A stretch of 64,000 bases of DNA from Symsagittifera roscoffensis (GCF_963678635.1 NC_087070.1:15007840-15071839); one strand, 5' to 3'. Numbered from the stretch's first letter, positions 1 through 12,420 are shown. The notes: generated by a model not told the origin, from the sequence alone. Numbers and translations: made by a program.

Positions 1-323
1 CGACCCAAAGGGTCCCCTTTTGGTACTTGGTAAGAAATCCATTTTTGGCTGAGCGACCCTAAAATTTTTTCAAGGGCGTCTATATATACTAATTTGAGGG
101 GGACGAGCGCCAAAAAGTGCTCAAAAACTACTTTTTGACGTGTTTTTTTTTTTCAAAAGTGTGCCTGGGGTGCCGTCAAAATACCGTCTACTAATGTTCT
201 GGGAGTGCTCAAAAACTCAATGTAGTCGACCTAAAAAGAGTCACCAAATTTTTTTCAAAAATGTTTTTGAAAACCTGCCCCCCCCCCCTTTCTGCTCTCG
301 AAAAAATCTTAGATCTGCCCCTG
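1..323. mobile_element. hAT-type MITE, truncated by window start
   Basis: The stretch ends in CTTAGATCTGCCCCTG, the same terminus as the complete hAT-type MITE at 4635-4931. It shares internal blocks with that copy and with 9330-9782: the GGTACTT/AAATCCATTTTTGG block, the ATATATACTAATTT block and a C-rich tract. The left end lies outside the window, so no target-site duplication can be checked. It is non-coding; the short open frame inside it is low complexity. Confidence 0.7.
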
Positions 324-1534
324 AGAAATTTGAACATGATATAGGTTTTTTGTAGGAACCCTGTTAATTCGAACGAATTACGAGTTTAATAGTTTTGAAT
401 TGATTACTTTTTTGGACCTTTCAATTGTTGAATTCGGACACTTTTTGTTATATACGAACTCGTTTCTTGTCATAAACAAACGGTTTTCGCTAAAATATTT
501 GCATTATTTTTTAGTAAAACTCCATTTCGGTCAATCTTGGTGGATACAATTTTCCCAAGTTATAAATCGTTATAAGTTTTGTAAAAAGTATTGTTTCCTA
601 CCAAATTTAGTCATGATTAATATCTGGTACCATCTCGTTTTTTTCATACTGTGACTCAGCGTTTTTTAACGATACCAATATAATATAACCGTTTAACCGT
701 TTAACATAACCAATATAACCGTTTTATAATTCATCAAAGGTTCACCTCAACAACCGAAACCGATTCTCTTCAGTAAAATTGACTCGCTTTCCTTTTAAAG
801 AACCGGCTAAGATTTTTGTGCCAGCTTCTTCAAAATTTGAATGTTTCTTTCGAATTTTGTGCCGCCAAGCGCAAACACTTCAATCACCACAAACGAGAGC
901 TTAAGACATTTGAAAATTAATGAACTGAACGATTGTTAACAAGTCGCCAAAGCACCTTCCGTTTTTTCAGAGAAGAAACAATTTTTTTTCTCTTTTTCTT
1001 TCTTTTTAGATTTAATGCTCTCTTTTTTGTATCACCTGCAAAAAAACATCAAAGAATATGTTTTATGGGAAGGCAACGGGGAGTCTAACTCAAGCGCAGT
1101 TTTTAACCTACCAAAGACTATTGCGAGCGCTGAAAACATATCTGTTCATCATTTTTATTAGCTTCCACCAATCTCAAAAGCATATTTTGAAATAAATTCA
1201 TCCGCTTTGTACAAGGCATTGTAAATAATTAATGAAAAAACCAACTATGAAATAAATATTTTTAAACTAATCATTTGTTAATAATTGAAGAGGAGCGGCA
1301 TATCTAGTACTTGTAGTTATGGTTTTTTAGATTGTTTCGACCAAAGGCTGATCTCTGAAGTTTCGGAAGATTTTTGAGCACGTGGTTCTTTTGAGCTTTT
1401 ATTCTCACTAAAGCTTCAAAATGCGGCTATCAAAACGAATCCGTATTCATATCTTGATTATATTTGCAACACAAAAAAAATGTAGTTTTTTGTTTTAGCG
1501 TAAGAAGTTGCTGACAAAATGATCCCTTTAAAGA
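324..1534. other. Upstream flank of the neuroligin-like gene, no gene seen
   Basis: AT-rich non-coding sequence with a short repetitive stretch of AACCGTTTAACATAACC-like units around 670-730. No convincing coding exon, TATA box or RNA gene is visible. The promoter and any 5' untranslated exon of the downstream gene may lie here. Confidence 0.5.
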
Positions 1535-3057
1535 ATGGAGAAATTTAAAGAACCAGCAACCTTCAGCACGGCGACGATTGTATCTCAGTTCATTTTTTTG
1601 ATCATATTTACACTACCAAAATATGTGTTTTCTCTGGAAAAATTTATCAACATTGAAAATTTCGGCCAAATTCAAGGCGAACAGTTGAGAGACGTGCAGC
1701 AGTATTTAAACATACCGTACGCCAACCCAATAGGGACAAAAAAGTCTCACCTAAGCGATCGGTTCGCACAGCCGAAACCGTTCGAAAAACCAATTTACGA
1801 AAACACTGTTAACTTTGGCTTAAATCGGCTGAAATGTCACGGGCTGTACGCAAACGAACACGAAGACGAGGATTGTCTTCGGCTTTCAGTCTGGACTCCA
1901 AACCACTCGAAAAAAGTGCCAATTTTAGTGTTTTTGGACTCACGAGATATTATGTACCATACATGGGGACAAGTTCCAAATAACGCTCTTTTGCAGTCTG
2001 TTCTGCTAAACGGGACATTTCTCGCGTCGTATTCTCGATCGATGATTATCGTGGCTAATTTTCGAAACGGCCCTCAAGGTTTCTTACAACTAGATAAAGC
2101 ACTCTTTGGTCAAAATGTGGGCTTAAGTGACGTTAAAATGGCGCTTAATTGGGTTCAAAACTTCGCACATCTTTTTGGAGCAGATCCAACTAAAATGACA
2201 CTTATGGCTGTTTCGTCTGGGGTTCCAGTGGCTATTCAACTTCTTCTAGAAGATTCGAGCCTAGCCCAGAGGCTAATTTTGCTTTCAGGAAACCCATTGG
2301 CGCGACAAACTATGTTCAAAACTGAACAAACTACAGCAAAAGTTCTTGACAAGCTTGGCTGCGGTAAAATTTACTCCGAAACTAAAGAAGAAACAAAATC
2401 TAATCTAGACGATTGTCTGAAAAAAGTATCTGTTTTAGATTTAAATCGAATATCACGAGAGATGAAAATGTTTGATGATTATTGGTCGCCCGAATCGGAA
2501 AAAATAGTCAGACAATCCTTAGCTCGACTAAGCAAAATTGATATTTTAATTGGCATTAACACCAACAGCGGTGCTTATTTTTCACATCAAGTGCGCCCTG
2601 AAATTGATTTCAAACCGGAAGTGAATTTTTACACAGTTGAAGATTTCGAAAGCGACGTGAAAAGCTTAATTTGCGATTCAGAAAACCTAAATGGCATTCA
2701 ATGCGACTTTATAAAACACGAATACTTCAACATGGAGAACCAAAATTACGAAACTGCCTCAGCGCGGTTTGCATTTTTATCATCGATGCTAATGGACAAG
2801 AAACTAGTTTTACCCATAAACGAGTTTTTTGAGAATTTAGAGAAGTTCGCGTATAAGAGGCCATATCTGTTCACACTTGATCGAGTCAGTCCTCTAGATT
2901 TGACGTTCGGGGCCCTGGAAGTCAATGGGTCTGCGATGGGCGGGGAGTTGCAGTATCTTTTCGGGATGCCGAAATCAGTGTTTGTCGACTGGGATTCGGT
3001 TGACAGAGAAATCATGGCCCGAATGATGGACATGCTTAACAAATTCATACACACAGG
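1535..3057 (+). CDS. Neuroligin/cholinesterase-like adhesion protein, exon 1 of 4
   Basis: Codes for residues 1-507 plus two bases of codon 508. Residues about 13-33 are a hydrophobic signal peptide. An esterase-type alpha/beta-hydrolase domain follows, with EDCLRLSVW (112-120), the NVGLSDVKMALNWV block (about 194-207) and FGADPTKMTL. The catalytic triad is not intact. The nucleophile elbow reads AVSSG (225-229) instead of GESAG, the acidic residue position reads NSGAYF instead of DEGSYF, and the histidine position reads MGGELQYLFG. This resembles the non-enzymatic cholinesterase-like adhesion family (neuroligins, neurotactin, glutactin), so the role is probably cell-surface adhesion. An in-frame TAA six bases upstream fixes the start. 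The exon ends at a consensus donor (GG|GTGAGT). Joined to exons at 47477, 49102 and 49535 it gives 921 codons, close to neuroligin length. Orthology to neuroligin proper is an inference. Confidence 0.88.
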
Positions 3058-3570
3058 GTGAGTTCCATAATTTTGTATGAGAGTTCCATAATTTTGTATC
3101 AAATTTGTATGTGGATGAGATCCAATTTGGTTGGCCAACATCAAAGATTTTCTAAAGGCGCCTTTGGCGCCAATGTAAAAAACGCAATTTTTTGGTCAAT
3201 TTTTTTTTAAATGCTCAAAAAGTCATTTTTTCGACAAAATAGGGTCTTCATAGTATTTTCGGAGAGCTCGGAAAGTCCAATTGGTCATTGCAATTTTTCA
3301 ATGAATTTTGATCTAAATCATTTTTCTAGACATGCCGACATAAGTACACGGAGAAAGATGTTTGGTATCAGCCGAGACAAAGTCAGAATAATATTTCGAC
3401 TGGCAGAACGCTTGTTGCTTACCCGGGTTGACCAAAACTTCTTATCATACAATTTTCATAAATGAAAAAACTTCTTACCATACAATTCCATACAATGCCA
3501 AACGTACAGAAATTTGTATGAAATCTCTATGATAAGCATTTTTCCATTTATGAAAACTGTATGATCATTA
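3058..3570. other. Intronic repeats, no gene
   Basis: About 3140-3300 holds a degenerate fragment of the MITE family (GGCGCC, the gap at CTCAAAAAGTC, and CGGAGAGCTCGG match 9330-9782). About 3465-3560 carries the CATACAATTCCATAC-type interspersed repeat seen again at 4490, 46.1 kb, 61.8 kb and 63.6 kb. Confidence 0.5.
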
Positions 3571-3762
3571 CGAGGCCAAACTGTGCACTGGATAGGAGAA
3601 CAATTTTGTGTCTGTATGTTCCTGGATTCCAGAGACAAGTCTTTAAACATGTGAAAATTTTGTCGGAACGATCAAAGGAAATTAAAGAACAAAAGAAGAA
3701 CAAAGGGAGCCTCCTTGTTGCGGAATTCGCTTACAATGCACGAAATGCACAGTTTGGCCTCG
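3571..3762. mobile_element. Short foldback-like/MITE element, 192 bp
   Basis: It starts CGAGGCCAAACTGTGCACTG and ends AATGCACAGTTTGGCCTCG, a terminal inverted repeat of about 18 bp. The first ~90 bp match the left end of the 1.4-kb element at 43189-44630, including GTATGTTCCTGGATTCCAGA. Single right ends of the same family sit at about 36167-36202 and 38758-38793. No target-site duplication is obvious. Confidence 0.7.
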
Positions 3763-4634
3763 TGATAAATATTTTTCCTTAAATATTTATTTTCCTTAAA
3801 TATAAATATTTTTCCTTAAATCAAAATTTGCTTTTTTTCTAAAATAATTTCTGAAAATTTTTGGGTTGTGTTCGTAACCGAAGGCAAATTACAAAGACCT
3901 TGGTTTACTCAAAGCAACAAAAATTCGACGGTCTTGCATTTACAATGCATACAACACGTCCTGAATTGTCTTAAAGCTGACTTTCTTAAATGATATAATG
4001 AAAGTTACAAACTTTTAAATTTTGGCAAAAATTTTCAAAGATGATAATTTTCAAAGTTTGAGCTTTTGATTATCCATGATTTGATCTAGGCCTTGATATA
4101 CATGCCATTCAAAATAATTAGGCGTTTTGAGCGTTTTGGAACGTTTGTTTGTCTACCAAATTCGTTTTGCAGTTGAAAGAACAAAAAAGTTTGTTTGTCT
4201 ACCAAATTCGTTTATTTGTCTACCAAAAAGTTTGTTTGTCTACAAAAAAGTTTGTTTGTCTACCAAATTCGTTTTGCAGTTGAAAGAACAAAAAAGTTTT
4301 TGGGCCAATGTCAAAATTACTTGGAAAATTTTTTGTGTCGCCATCAGACAAATGATCGTCACACAATTTCCATATTTGGGAACAACCACAATTTTTTCCT
4401 CGCCAGACTGTTTTATTAGTATCAAACAGCCACAGAAAATATTTTTAATTCTTTTTTTAACCATTTTGCGAAATTTTAGGAAAGTTGTATGAGAAGCAGT
4501 TTTCCGCACACTTAATGTATGGAATTGTATGAAAAGCATTTTCGGCGTATGAAGGTCAGCCCGGGTAACTTGAGATTGACAAGAAACTAGTCGAGGAGCT
4601 AAGGCCTGAACGACTGGTAAACCTTCACGACTAG
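3763..4634. repeat. Interspersed and local tandem repeats, no gene
   Basis: At 4143-4298 there is a local tandem array of GTTTGTTTGTCTACCAAATT units flanking a 25-bp GCAGTTGAAAGAACAAAAAAG block present twice. Around 3850-3915 the sequence matches the reverse complement of about 62350-62460 (GGGTTGTGTT, TTGGTTTACTCAAAGC). These are pieces of one dispersed family. Confidence 0.5.
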
Positions 4635-4931
4635 CAGGGGTGGATATACGGAGGGGAGTGTGGGGGCGGACGTTTCTTTCCCCTCAGGGATTCGATTCCC
4701 TTTGGTAGTATTTTATGACATCCATTATAGGCCACGTAACCCTAAAAAGCGCTTTTGGCGCAAATATATACTAATTTTGAAGTGGAGCACGCAAATTATT
4801 CAAGAAGTGCCCAAAAACGGGTCTTTTTAGTTTTGTGGGAGTGGTCGGAAAACCAATTTGGTCGACCTAAAAAAAAAGGTCGACCAAGTTTTTGAAAATC
4901 CCCTCTTGAGAAAATCCTAGATCTTCCCCTG
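4635..4931. mobile_element. hAT-type MITE, 297 bp, 8-bp TSD
   Basis: The element begins CAGGGGTGGATATACGG and ends CCTAGATCTTCCCCTG. It is flanked on both sides by the perfect 8-bp direct repeat ACGACTAG (4627-4634 and 4932-4939). CAGGGGCGGA-like ends plus an 8-bp TSD are typical of hAT elements. There is no transposase, so it is a non-autonomous copy. Internally it shares TTGGCGCAAATATATACTAA and GGTCGACC blocks with the other copies. Confidence 0.9.
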
Positions 4932-7900
4932 ACGACTAGGCAGGTTATAGCTCGAGGGAAAGGAAAAAGTGAAATCAATTTTTGCCAATAGACGTTATAA
5001 ACTACGTACGATTCGTTAAAAGCGGCGCGACCCAAAAACTACAAAGAATGGCAGGACCACCGCAACCGAAACTTGTCTAGACTAACGGACTATGACAAAC
5101 CATGGTAACTATAGGTATTCAAAAGTGTAGTGCCTGGCGGCATTCAAAACAACGCTGCAACCTGCGTGATTTTAGGAGATGTTGCGAAAAAATGAACGAA
5201 CTTTTTCTTCATGCTTTGTATTGCTAATTTGGCCGATTTGGGATTATGAACGCGCGATATTTTCCGTTCTTATAAGACGCCTGAGCGGTGGATTAATGCG
5301 TTACAAATTGAATTAGGCTTATTTAGTTTAAACTAGTAAGTTGGGAACGAAGTGAAAATGAAAAAAGGTTTTCCTCTTTTTTGTATTTTTTTTTCGATTA
5401 ATTTGTCAATGTTTCAGCCTCAATTTTTTAATTAGCCTTGAAACGCAATCGGAACAGTCAGAACGTAGCCTTGACATACAATCACTCGTGTTATGGTTTG
5501 GAAGAATACATTTTACTTTTCTGACGTTCCCCCTTCTCCGTTTGAAATCCAATGTTTTCACGACTAGTAACGTACTGTTTATACCAATTAGCTTACTTCA
5601 ACCCAATTTCAAAAAACTTTGAGCTGAATGCATGTGGCATGTGCAAATATTCTGAGGGTATTCCGCGCGCAATAACTATCGAAAACTCTCAAGGTGGCTC
5701 ATTTCGAACCCTTAAAATAAAAATTACCATTTTGAATAAAAAATTTCTGTGTTTTGCCTCGAATGTTGAAGCAATTAATACCACAAAATTATCATTTTGT
5801 CTTAGAGTTTTCGATTTGTTTCCTGGACAAAAAAATGTCTATTAAATTGATTAGTTCCTTTTTCCACTAACTGCCAAAAACTAACCAAAAGTTTGGCGTT
5901 CATTTTCTACGCAACTTTAAGTAGGTCAAGAGCGTTATCAGATGATATCGTTTCCGTTTGAATTAAAAATTTAAAAAACAAAAATTAAAAAAAAACTTGT
6001 TGAACTGAAAATTTGAGATTTTAAAACAAGCCATGAATTGTACTATGTTAGACTATCACTTTTTGTTGTCAAAGAATCTTAGCAATCTCCTTTTTGGCGG
6101 TCATGAGCTCAGAGTGTTGAATTTGTTGGGATAATTCTGTCTAAAACGCAGTGATGAACTTGATACGAAATTTTTCGTTTCATATGCATCACCTTCGTCT
6201 ATTTCCAAATTTAGTTTTTGTTAATCTAAATTATTACTTTGTCTGAGTATTGGCTTTTTCTAAGAAGATTTTTTCATTTAAGGTTTTTTTGGGAATTAAT
6301 AGAGGCCGACAAAATAATTTGTTTGGTCAATTACTACTGCCGAAATGTTTTGTGAAAAAAACCCTTTTCGAGATATCATGGGTACGCTTCCTGCCTATGA
6401 GAAATTCTTTAAACTTTTTTTGTGTTTTTGTTATTATTATAAGACGAAATTCAAAAACTTTTTAATTTGAAGTGTTGGATATATTGAAATATGAGAAAAT
6501 TATCGAAAAAAATTATCGAAAAACTTCAATCACAGAAACCACCTAATATTGCAGAGTATTTGGAATTTTAAGCAATTTTAAGACAAGGAATTTATATATT
6601 TTGAAAAATTTGTGATTAGAAGTTTTGATCAAACCGCTTAGCTTGTCTTTTAATGTTATGTCCACATTAATTATTTTGCACTCATTTTCTATTTATCGAA
6701 GTACTTTTAAGCTCAATTCTAAATAATTACACAAGGAAGAAGTTGCAACTTTTTTGAAATTTGCGCTTAATGTTTAGTTTTGAAAAACATTTAATGCCAA
6801 TTGTGTTTTTTAGTACTTTTTTGATGGTGGGCTAGCAAGCATGTTTATTGAGCAACGAATGTACCTAAATTTGGGTCTCGAGTCAACAAAACTAATGCCT
6901 AAAGTTTTTAGCAAAGCTTTTTTGGCATACCTTTAAGTGCATTTCATTGCAACCCTTTAAATGTTTTCAAATGGGAAATAATAAAAAAATATTCACATTT
7001 TTCTTAAAATTGGCGTTAAGTAACGATTTTTAATGTCCATTTGTGACAAATAAATGTAACGCTAATAAAATTGTCACATTTTTAAGTGCAAACATTGATT
7101 AGAATATTTGTGCTCAATCATTTTCTTTTGCAATAAAAACTTAAAAATGACAAAAAAAAATTTTCAGCCCAAGAAAGATATATTATACAAATTTAAACCA
7201 AATTTCCATTTGCAATCTTTTTGGTTACTTTCAGTGGTTTTGAGTTGCCAGCTATGCCAAGTTCTGGACATTTTTAGCGTTTTATGCATAGTGTATGTAC
7301 GTGTACGGTATTTGTGATACATGAAGAATTCCCCCAATTTCCAAGAAACTCAAAATGTCTTTCAAGTTATTATAAGAGCTGAAATCCAATTGCAAGTAAT
7401 TATACTTTGGGTCGAAATTTTATGGAAATTTTCTTCATTTGTCCTGAACTCCAAAATTTATAGTTTGTCGGCATTTTGTGTAGGCATGACTTGCTAATGG
7501 TTTCCATAAACAAGAGACTCTTAAACCTCGAAACCCTTTGAAGTCCTACTCAGAGACGTGGTGAAACAATTATGTGCTTCGTTATCAAAACCACGCTGCG
7601 TGTCTTAATGGAGGACCTTCCTTTAAATTAGTGTACTTTGGCATCAGAGGTGCCATTAGATAAAAATTAGGGTCGTAAGACCGAGCGTGGATGTCGTAAA
7701 ATAGTACCAAAGGGGGTAGGGTCTTTGAGAGGTGGCGTCCGCCTTCCTATAAACCCCATAATTGATTTTGAGTTCATTGAAAATCATCAACCAGTGTGCA
7801 GATATTAAGGTGCAAATGGTGTCTTCTTTTCCATTTTACTTTGATCGTTTTTAGGACAAAGTAAGGCAAAATTGATTTCACTTGACTTTTCGATTTACAT

Positions 7901-9321
7901 GGATTAATTCGGTTCATGGCATTTTACATCTAGGCGAAAAAATTCATGGTACCACTATTTGTACTTAATTTGCGGAGCGCGGCTAAAAAAACCGGGCCTA
8001 AATTTAGCCCAGTTCAGTGGCTCGTTTTGTAGGCGGCTACATTGAAGTGGTTCAATAATGAATCAATTTTGATTCTTCCGGGAGAATTATTAACGGAAAT
8101 CAAACCAGAATGAAAAAGCAATTACATTTCATGCTAAGGGCAAAAAGGCGGCGCCATTGCTAAAACACGCCGGCAATAAAGTGTCCCTAAAACTGCCCTA
8201 AAATTAATCTAACGATGTCACAAAAGAGTAAGGATTCATAATTCAAAAAGGAAGTGTTCTTATCTCGCATGACTTTGTTTACAACCGAAAACCTACTTGT
8301 TTCGCAAAAAATTTTGTTTTGACAATTAGAAACAAAACAAAAGTTTTATGAAAAGTGCTTTTTTTATAGCACAGAAGGTTTCAACCATAGTAATAACCAG
8401 TGCTTTTTTTTCTGAAAAAGGACAAAAATATTTATGTTTCTTGACAAAACTGTTTGAAGTTCAAAAACTTTCTCACCGGTGTCTATCTACACTAAAAGAA
8501 CACTTTAAATTATGTCTTCTAAATCATAACAACGATTGAGACCGTTGGACTATGACAATATGCTCGAAGCATAACAAGTTTTCGATGAGGTTTGTGAAAT
8601 GGTATGTAGAAAAACACCACCCTACGCTAATATTCCTTCTAACTCTTTCGAAACTGGTGTTATAAAGCTTCTATGAGTCACTACTGACATCTATACGGGC
8701 AAAGCTAGTCCCTGATTGAAGTTTCCCAGGTTATTATTACTGGATCAGCGGACTTTCAGATCTCCAACAATGATCAATTCGTCCCTTATAAGTGTACTTA
8801 TCTATGATCAGCAAACAATCAACTTTGGTTCAGATGTTTTACCCGGGTTTGCGCCGCACAGATAACTATCGCTGTTTCAGGCCTTTGATCAGTGGCCACT
8901 TATCCATGACCAGTATATTTGAAGCACTGATTCATGGTATAATGCTGAATCAGGGATGACTATCCGTACGAGGTAAACCCGCGTATTAACAGATGATCAT
9001 CACCTGATTAAAACAGATAAAGTTGTGATTATTGTTCTGGCTTTTGAAGAAAGTGAGGAAAATATATGCTCGGCGTGGTTTTTGTCAGACCGTTTTTAAA
9101 AACCCCTGGTCACTCGGGGTCTCCAGGTTGGTTTTATATACTCAACACGTGGCGAATTATGCCGCATTACAAAATCATTCCAAAAATAATTGACCCAAGC
9201 TAATTGGTCTAATTAATTCCATTCACGACTCGAATTTAAGCGCTTAAAATTTGTTCTTATCAGCCTAAATTTCATAGTTTGTCAATATTTTTTACCAAAA
9301 ATTCTTTGAGACCAATTAAAG
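4932..9321. other. Gene-poor intronic stretch
   Basis: 4.4 kb of AT-rich sequence without a credible exon or RNA gene. A degenerate MITE fragment lies at about 7665-7745 (GGGTCGTAAGACC, GTACCAAAGGGGGTAGGG). Around 8845-8890, GCGCCGCACAGATAACTATCGC recurs in diverged form at about 61248-61275. Open frames here are short and have no recognisable content. Confidence 0.5.
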
Positions 9322-9329
9322 GGCAGGCG

Positions 9330-9782
9330 CAGGGGCGGATCTAGGATTTTCTCGAGGGGGGGGGGGGGGGGGTTGGATTTTCAAAAAATTTTCGAAAATT
9401 TTGACGACCTTATTTTCATTTTTAGGTCGATCAGATTGACTTTCCGAGCTCTCCCAAAGCAGTAAAAAGACCCTGTTTTGGCCAAACTTTCTGCGCCGCA
9501 GGCAATTTTTTGAAAAAACAGGTCAAAAAAGCCGTTTTTGGGCACTTTTTGGAAAATTTTGACAAGAAAAACCCTTTTTTTTGGCGCGCGCTCCCCCTCA
9601 AAATTAGTATATATTGGCGCCAAAGGCGCCTTTAGAAAAATTTTAGGGTCGGTCGGCCAAAAATGGATTTCTTAAAAAGTACCAAAGGAACCCTTTGGGT
9701 TGGCAGGGGTTCGAATCCCTGAGGGGGAGGGGAACGTCCGATCCCCCCCCCCCCCGCCCCCCCCCCCCTAAATCCGCCCCTG
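9330..9782. mobile_element. hAT-type MITE, 453 bp, 8-bp TSD
   Basis: The element runs from CAGGGGCGGATCTAGGATTTT-type 5' end to AAATCCGCCCCTG. It is flanked by the perfect 8-bp duplication GGCAGGCG (9322-9329 and 9783-9790). Relative to the 4635 copy it is in the opposite orientation. G and C homopolymers lie next to both ends (about 9356-9372 and 9743-9769). A B-box-like GGTTCGAATCCC lies at about 9707-9718, without a tRNA fold around it. It encodes no protein. Confidence 0.93.
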
Positions 9783-9790
9783 GGCAGGCG

Positions 9791-11400
9791 GACCATGTTG
9801 AGTTTTGCCTTGACACGAACAGTCTTGTTATGTTATTAAGATTCTGTTATGATTAATTATAGTTTTGATTAGATTATCTGCTGTGATTAGAGTAACTGAT
9901 ATAAACTTTTCAGCTATCAATTAACAATTGTTTTTCCGCTGATTCACTGCTGATGATTATTTGTACTTTTTAGAGTTGGTTAATTGATGAAAAAATTAAA
10001 TGATTTCTAATTTTAAGAGTAGATACTGAGCACGAAGAAATTCTTTTTTTTGTGATAAAAAATATTTTCATTTTAAATTGCCCAAAAATTTTACTTGAAA
10101 AATATTCGAGAACAAATTTTTATAGAAAAAAAACATGAGAGAGTTTGAAATTTGAAAGATTATGTTTTTAATAATCGTAGTTGCTGACTGGTGTGAAATT
10201 TTATCATATATAATTTAAATTCACGTTTCAAGCAAAGTTATACGAAAACAGAGCAGATCGAATTATTAAAATAGTTTTCTTTTTTTATCAGCACTAATTA
10301 ATTTCGAAGACTTTAATCCCCCAGTCACCTATGGGAAAAATTTGCCACAAAAAATTCCCCTGAAACAAATTTAGAATTAAGATATTGTTCTTCAGAATTT
10401 CGAAGTACGTGATCGTGCTTCGATATTTGTGCTTCGTGTTGTTTTTCTCTTGAAAAAATCGATTTTTCAGCTGGCAATTTTTGACAAAGTGTTTTATGTC
10501 ATTCAAAAGGTATTGTTGTTATGAGCTTAAACTTTTAAAAACATTTTTACCAGAGATCACTTTTTGGAAAGTTATGGGGGTACGAAACTTGTCTTTGGCC
10601 AATTTGTGACAAACTAACGCGCAATCACTTTCGTGCAAAAGTCGTTCCACTTTGAAGCTTTCTCTTTAGTTTATTCAACACCTTGCTATATGCAAAATAT
10701 GTCCCCTTGTAGATAACAGAGCGTGTGGGGGATTGTATTTTAAGAATATCAAAAAAAAACTATTTAAAAAAAGTTTATCAATTTTTTCTAAGGCAAACGC
10801 TCCTCCATAGACCTTAAAAGGCAGTCGCAACATCCAGGGCTTCGTCTTGACACAAGCATTTTTGTAATCATTAGCAACCGAATGCAATCCCAATCCATCG
10901 ATTAGAATTATTTTGAAAGTGACGGAACTTAGTTGCAGGGGGTGATTTTTTTCTCCAGACAAAATTAGTCTTTTAAAAAGCCATTTTGAGTTTCACTTCG
11001 TTGTCTTACTAATTGAACTTGCTTGCTGACATCTAAAATATCTGAACTGTTTTTTTTTTCATTTTGTCTGACATGAGAGTTGGATCTGAATTAAAATTTG
11101 TAGAATAGCCATTTTCGTCTCTAAATAAAGGGACAGCCAGCAGAAAAAAAGGAGGGTGAAGTCCACTGAAAATTGGGTCGATTTTGGATTCTGTGACTCC
11201 AGAGCCGCCTACATAATATGAGCCGCCTACATAACACAACGACCTAGCAATGGCCCCGCAGATTCGAATAACACGAGTTAGTATTAAGACCATTTATCCA
11301 CGGGGGAAAGGACCAACACAAGAGCTGTACAGCTCATCACGGCGAACCGCTGTTGTGCCCCTGTTTAAGAACTACATGCAATTTTTTTTGGTTATTTTTC
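9791..11400. other. Gene-poor intronic stretch
   Basis: AT-rich non-coding DNA. The longest open frames (for example the minus-strand one at 10675-10962) have no family resemblance or coding look. No RNA gene is evident. Confidence 0.45.
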
Positions 11401-11517
11401 TGGGCTGGGTAATGTTGCCTCACCCTCAAGCAACGAGCACGGATCATGGTGGGCCTCGCGAACATCCGACCTTTCGATTGAGAGGCGGAGACGTAACCAC
11501 TTCACCACCGCTCCCCA
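11270..11517 (-). mobile_element. tRNA-derived SINE (minus strand)
   Basis: Read on the minus strand from 11517, the sequence starts GGGGAGCGGTGGTGAAGTGG, an A-box-like region. About 35 bases later comes GATGTTCGCGAGGC, a B-box-like region, so the head resembles a tRNA. The body continues through GCAACATTACCCAGCCC and a T/A-rich stretch to about 11270. A diverged body copy lies at 42085-42185 (CTTATCCACGAAGG, CTTAAGAATAACATG). The head would be a pol III promoter. Boundaries are approximate. Confidence 0.5.
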
Positions 11518-11878
11518 CTTAAAATACCAACACTTAAAATACTAAAAGATAAAAAAAAACGAACTCGCCAAGTCAGACATTGAAACAGCTGAAAAAGTCA
11601 AAAAATGTCTATCCGATAGAGTAGTCTGCTCAAAAATAAACTGGCGAAATTTATTCGAAGTGTTTTTGAAGATACAAAACAGTAAATTCAGCATTATAAA
11701 TTAAAACTCATACAGTCCGAATGAACGTTACCTGTTAAGACGAAGTGGTGATGCGCTTAGATACAAAAAAGAGGAAAGAAAAGTAACTTAGGGCAGAATG
11801 AAACAAGGATAGTAATTTTTGTTACCAAAATGGAACTAAAAAACTCCAAAAACTAGTTTTGTTTGCTTAAAATTAGGT
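11518..11878. other. Sequence left of the Polinton insertion
   Basis: No gene. The last ~60 bp (about 11825-11884) match about 33750-33815, the left half of an uninterrupted repeat copy. They mark the pre-insertion sequence of the Polinton target. Confidence 0.5.
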
Positions 11879-11884
11879 TTTAGG

Positions 11885-12135
11885 AGTAGTATTGTATCGT
11901 GTCCCGGATCCTAAGGGGGGGGGGGGGGGGGGGTCCTTCCTAAGGGGGGGGGGGGGGGGTCCTCACGTAAAGCAAAATCCTAGGAAAGGGGTCCTTAATT
12001 TTTTGGAGGACCCCTATCCTAGGATTTTGTAAACGAAAGAAATTTTCCACCCAAAAAGCAGAAGACCCCCTACTTAGGATCTTGCTAAGTTTAGCTTAAC
12101 AACAAGGGACACGATACAAAATTCTTTCTAATTCC
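11885..12135 (+). repeat. Polinton left terminal inverted repeat
   Basis: 251 bp nearly identical to the reverse complement of 29957-30191. It contains G runs of about 19 (11915-11933) and 16 (11944-11959). The repeat is itself palindromic. GTATCGTGTCCC near its start pairs with GGGACACGATAC near 12108-12119. In the middle, AATCCTAGG-x-AGGGGTCC (about 11976-11997) pairs with GGACCCCTATCCTAGGATT (about 12006-12024). Confidence 0.95.
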
Positions 12136-12420
12136 AATTTTTGGGGTCCTAATTATTGGTCCTGGTTAATTATATGAATCATATTAATTGTTATATTTGT
12201 TTCGGGTAAATGAACTTTCGACCTAGTTGAAATTTGTTAGTGAACGGGGAATTGCCTTTTATGGTATATAATAAAAATGCGCCGGCCAATTTGGCAGCGT
12301 AGCTTAACTGTTGGCAGCAGTAAACTAATTCCTTAACTTGACCTAAATTTTTTGGTGAAAAGGCAGTAAATTGAAGTTACTCTCAAAAGGCGGCGGCCGT
12401 TTCTGGGCAAAATATACCAA
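12136..12420 (+). promoter_or_regulatory. Polinton left leader with possible TATA box
   Basis: 285 bp between the terminal repeat and the first gene. TATATAATAAAA at 12265-12276 is a plausible TATA-like element about 145 bp upstream of the first ATG. This is based on position and sequence only. Confidence 0.3.

Noticed and set aside
2746-3144. 132-codon minus-strand ORF
   Set aside because: It is the antisense shadow of the well-supported exon 1 of the neuroligin-like gene.
9700-9720. tRNA gene, from GGTTCGAATCCC
   Set aside because: No acceptor stem, A box or anticodon arm around it; it lies inside a hAT-type MITE and recurs diverged in the 4635 copy.
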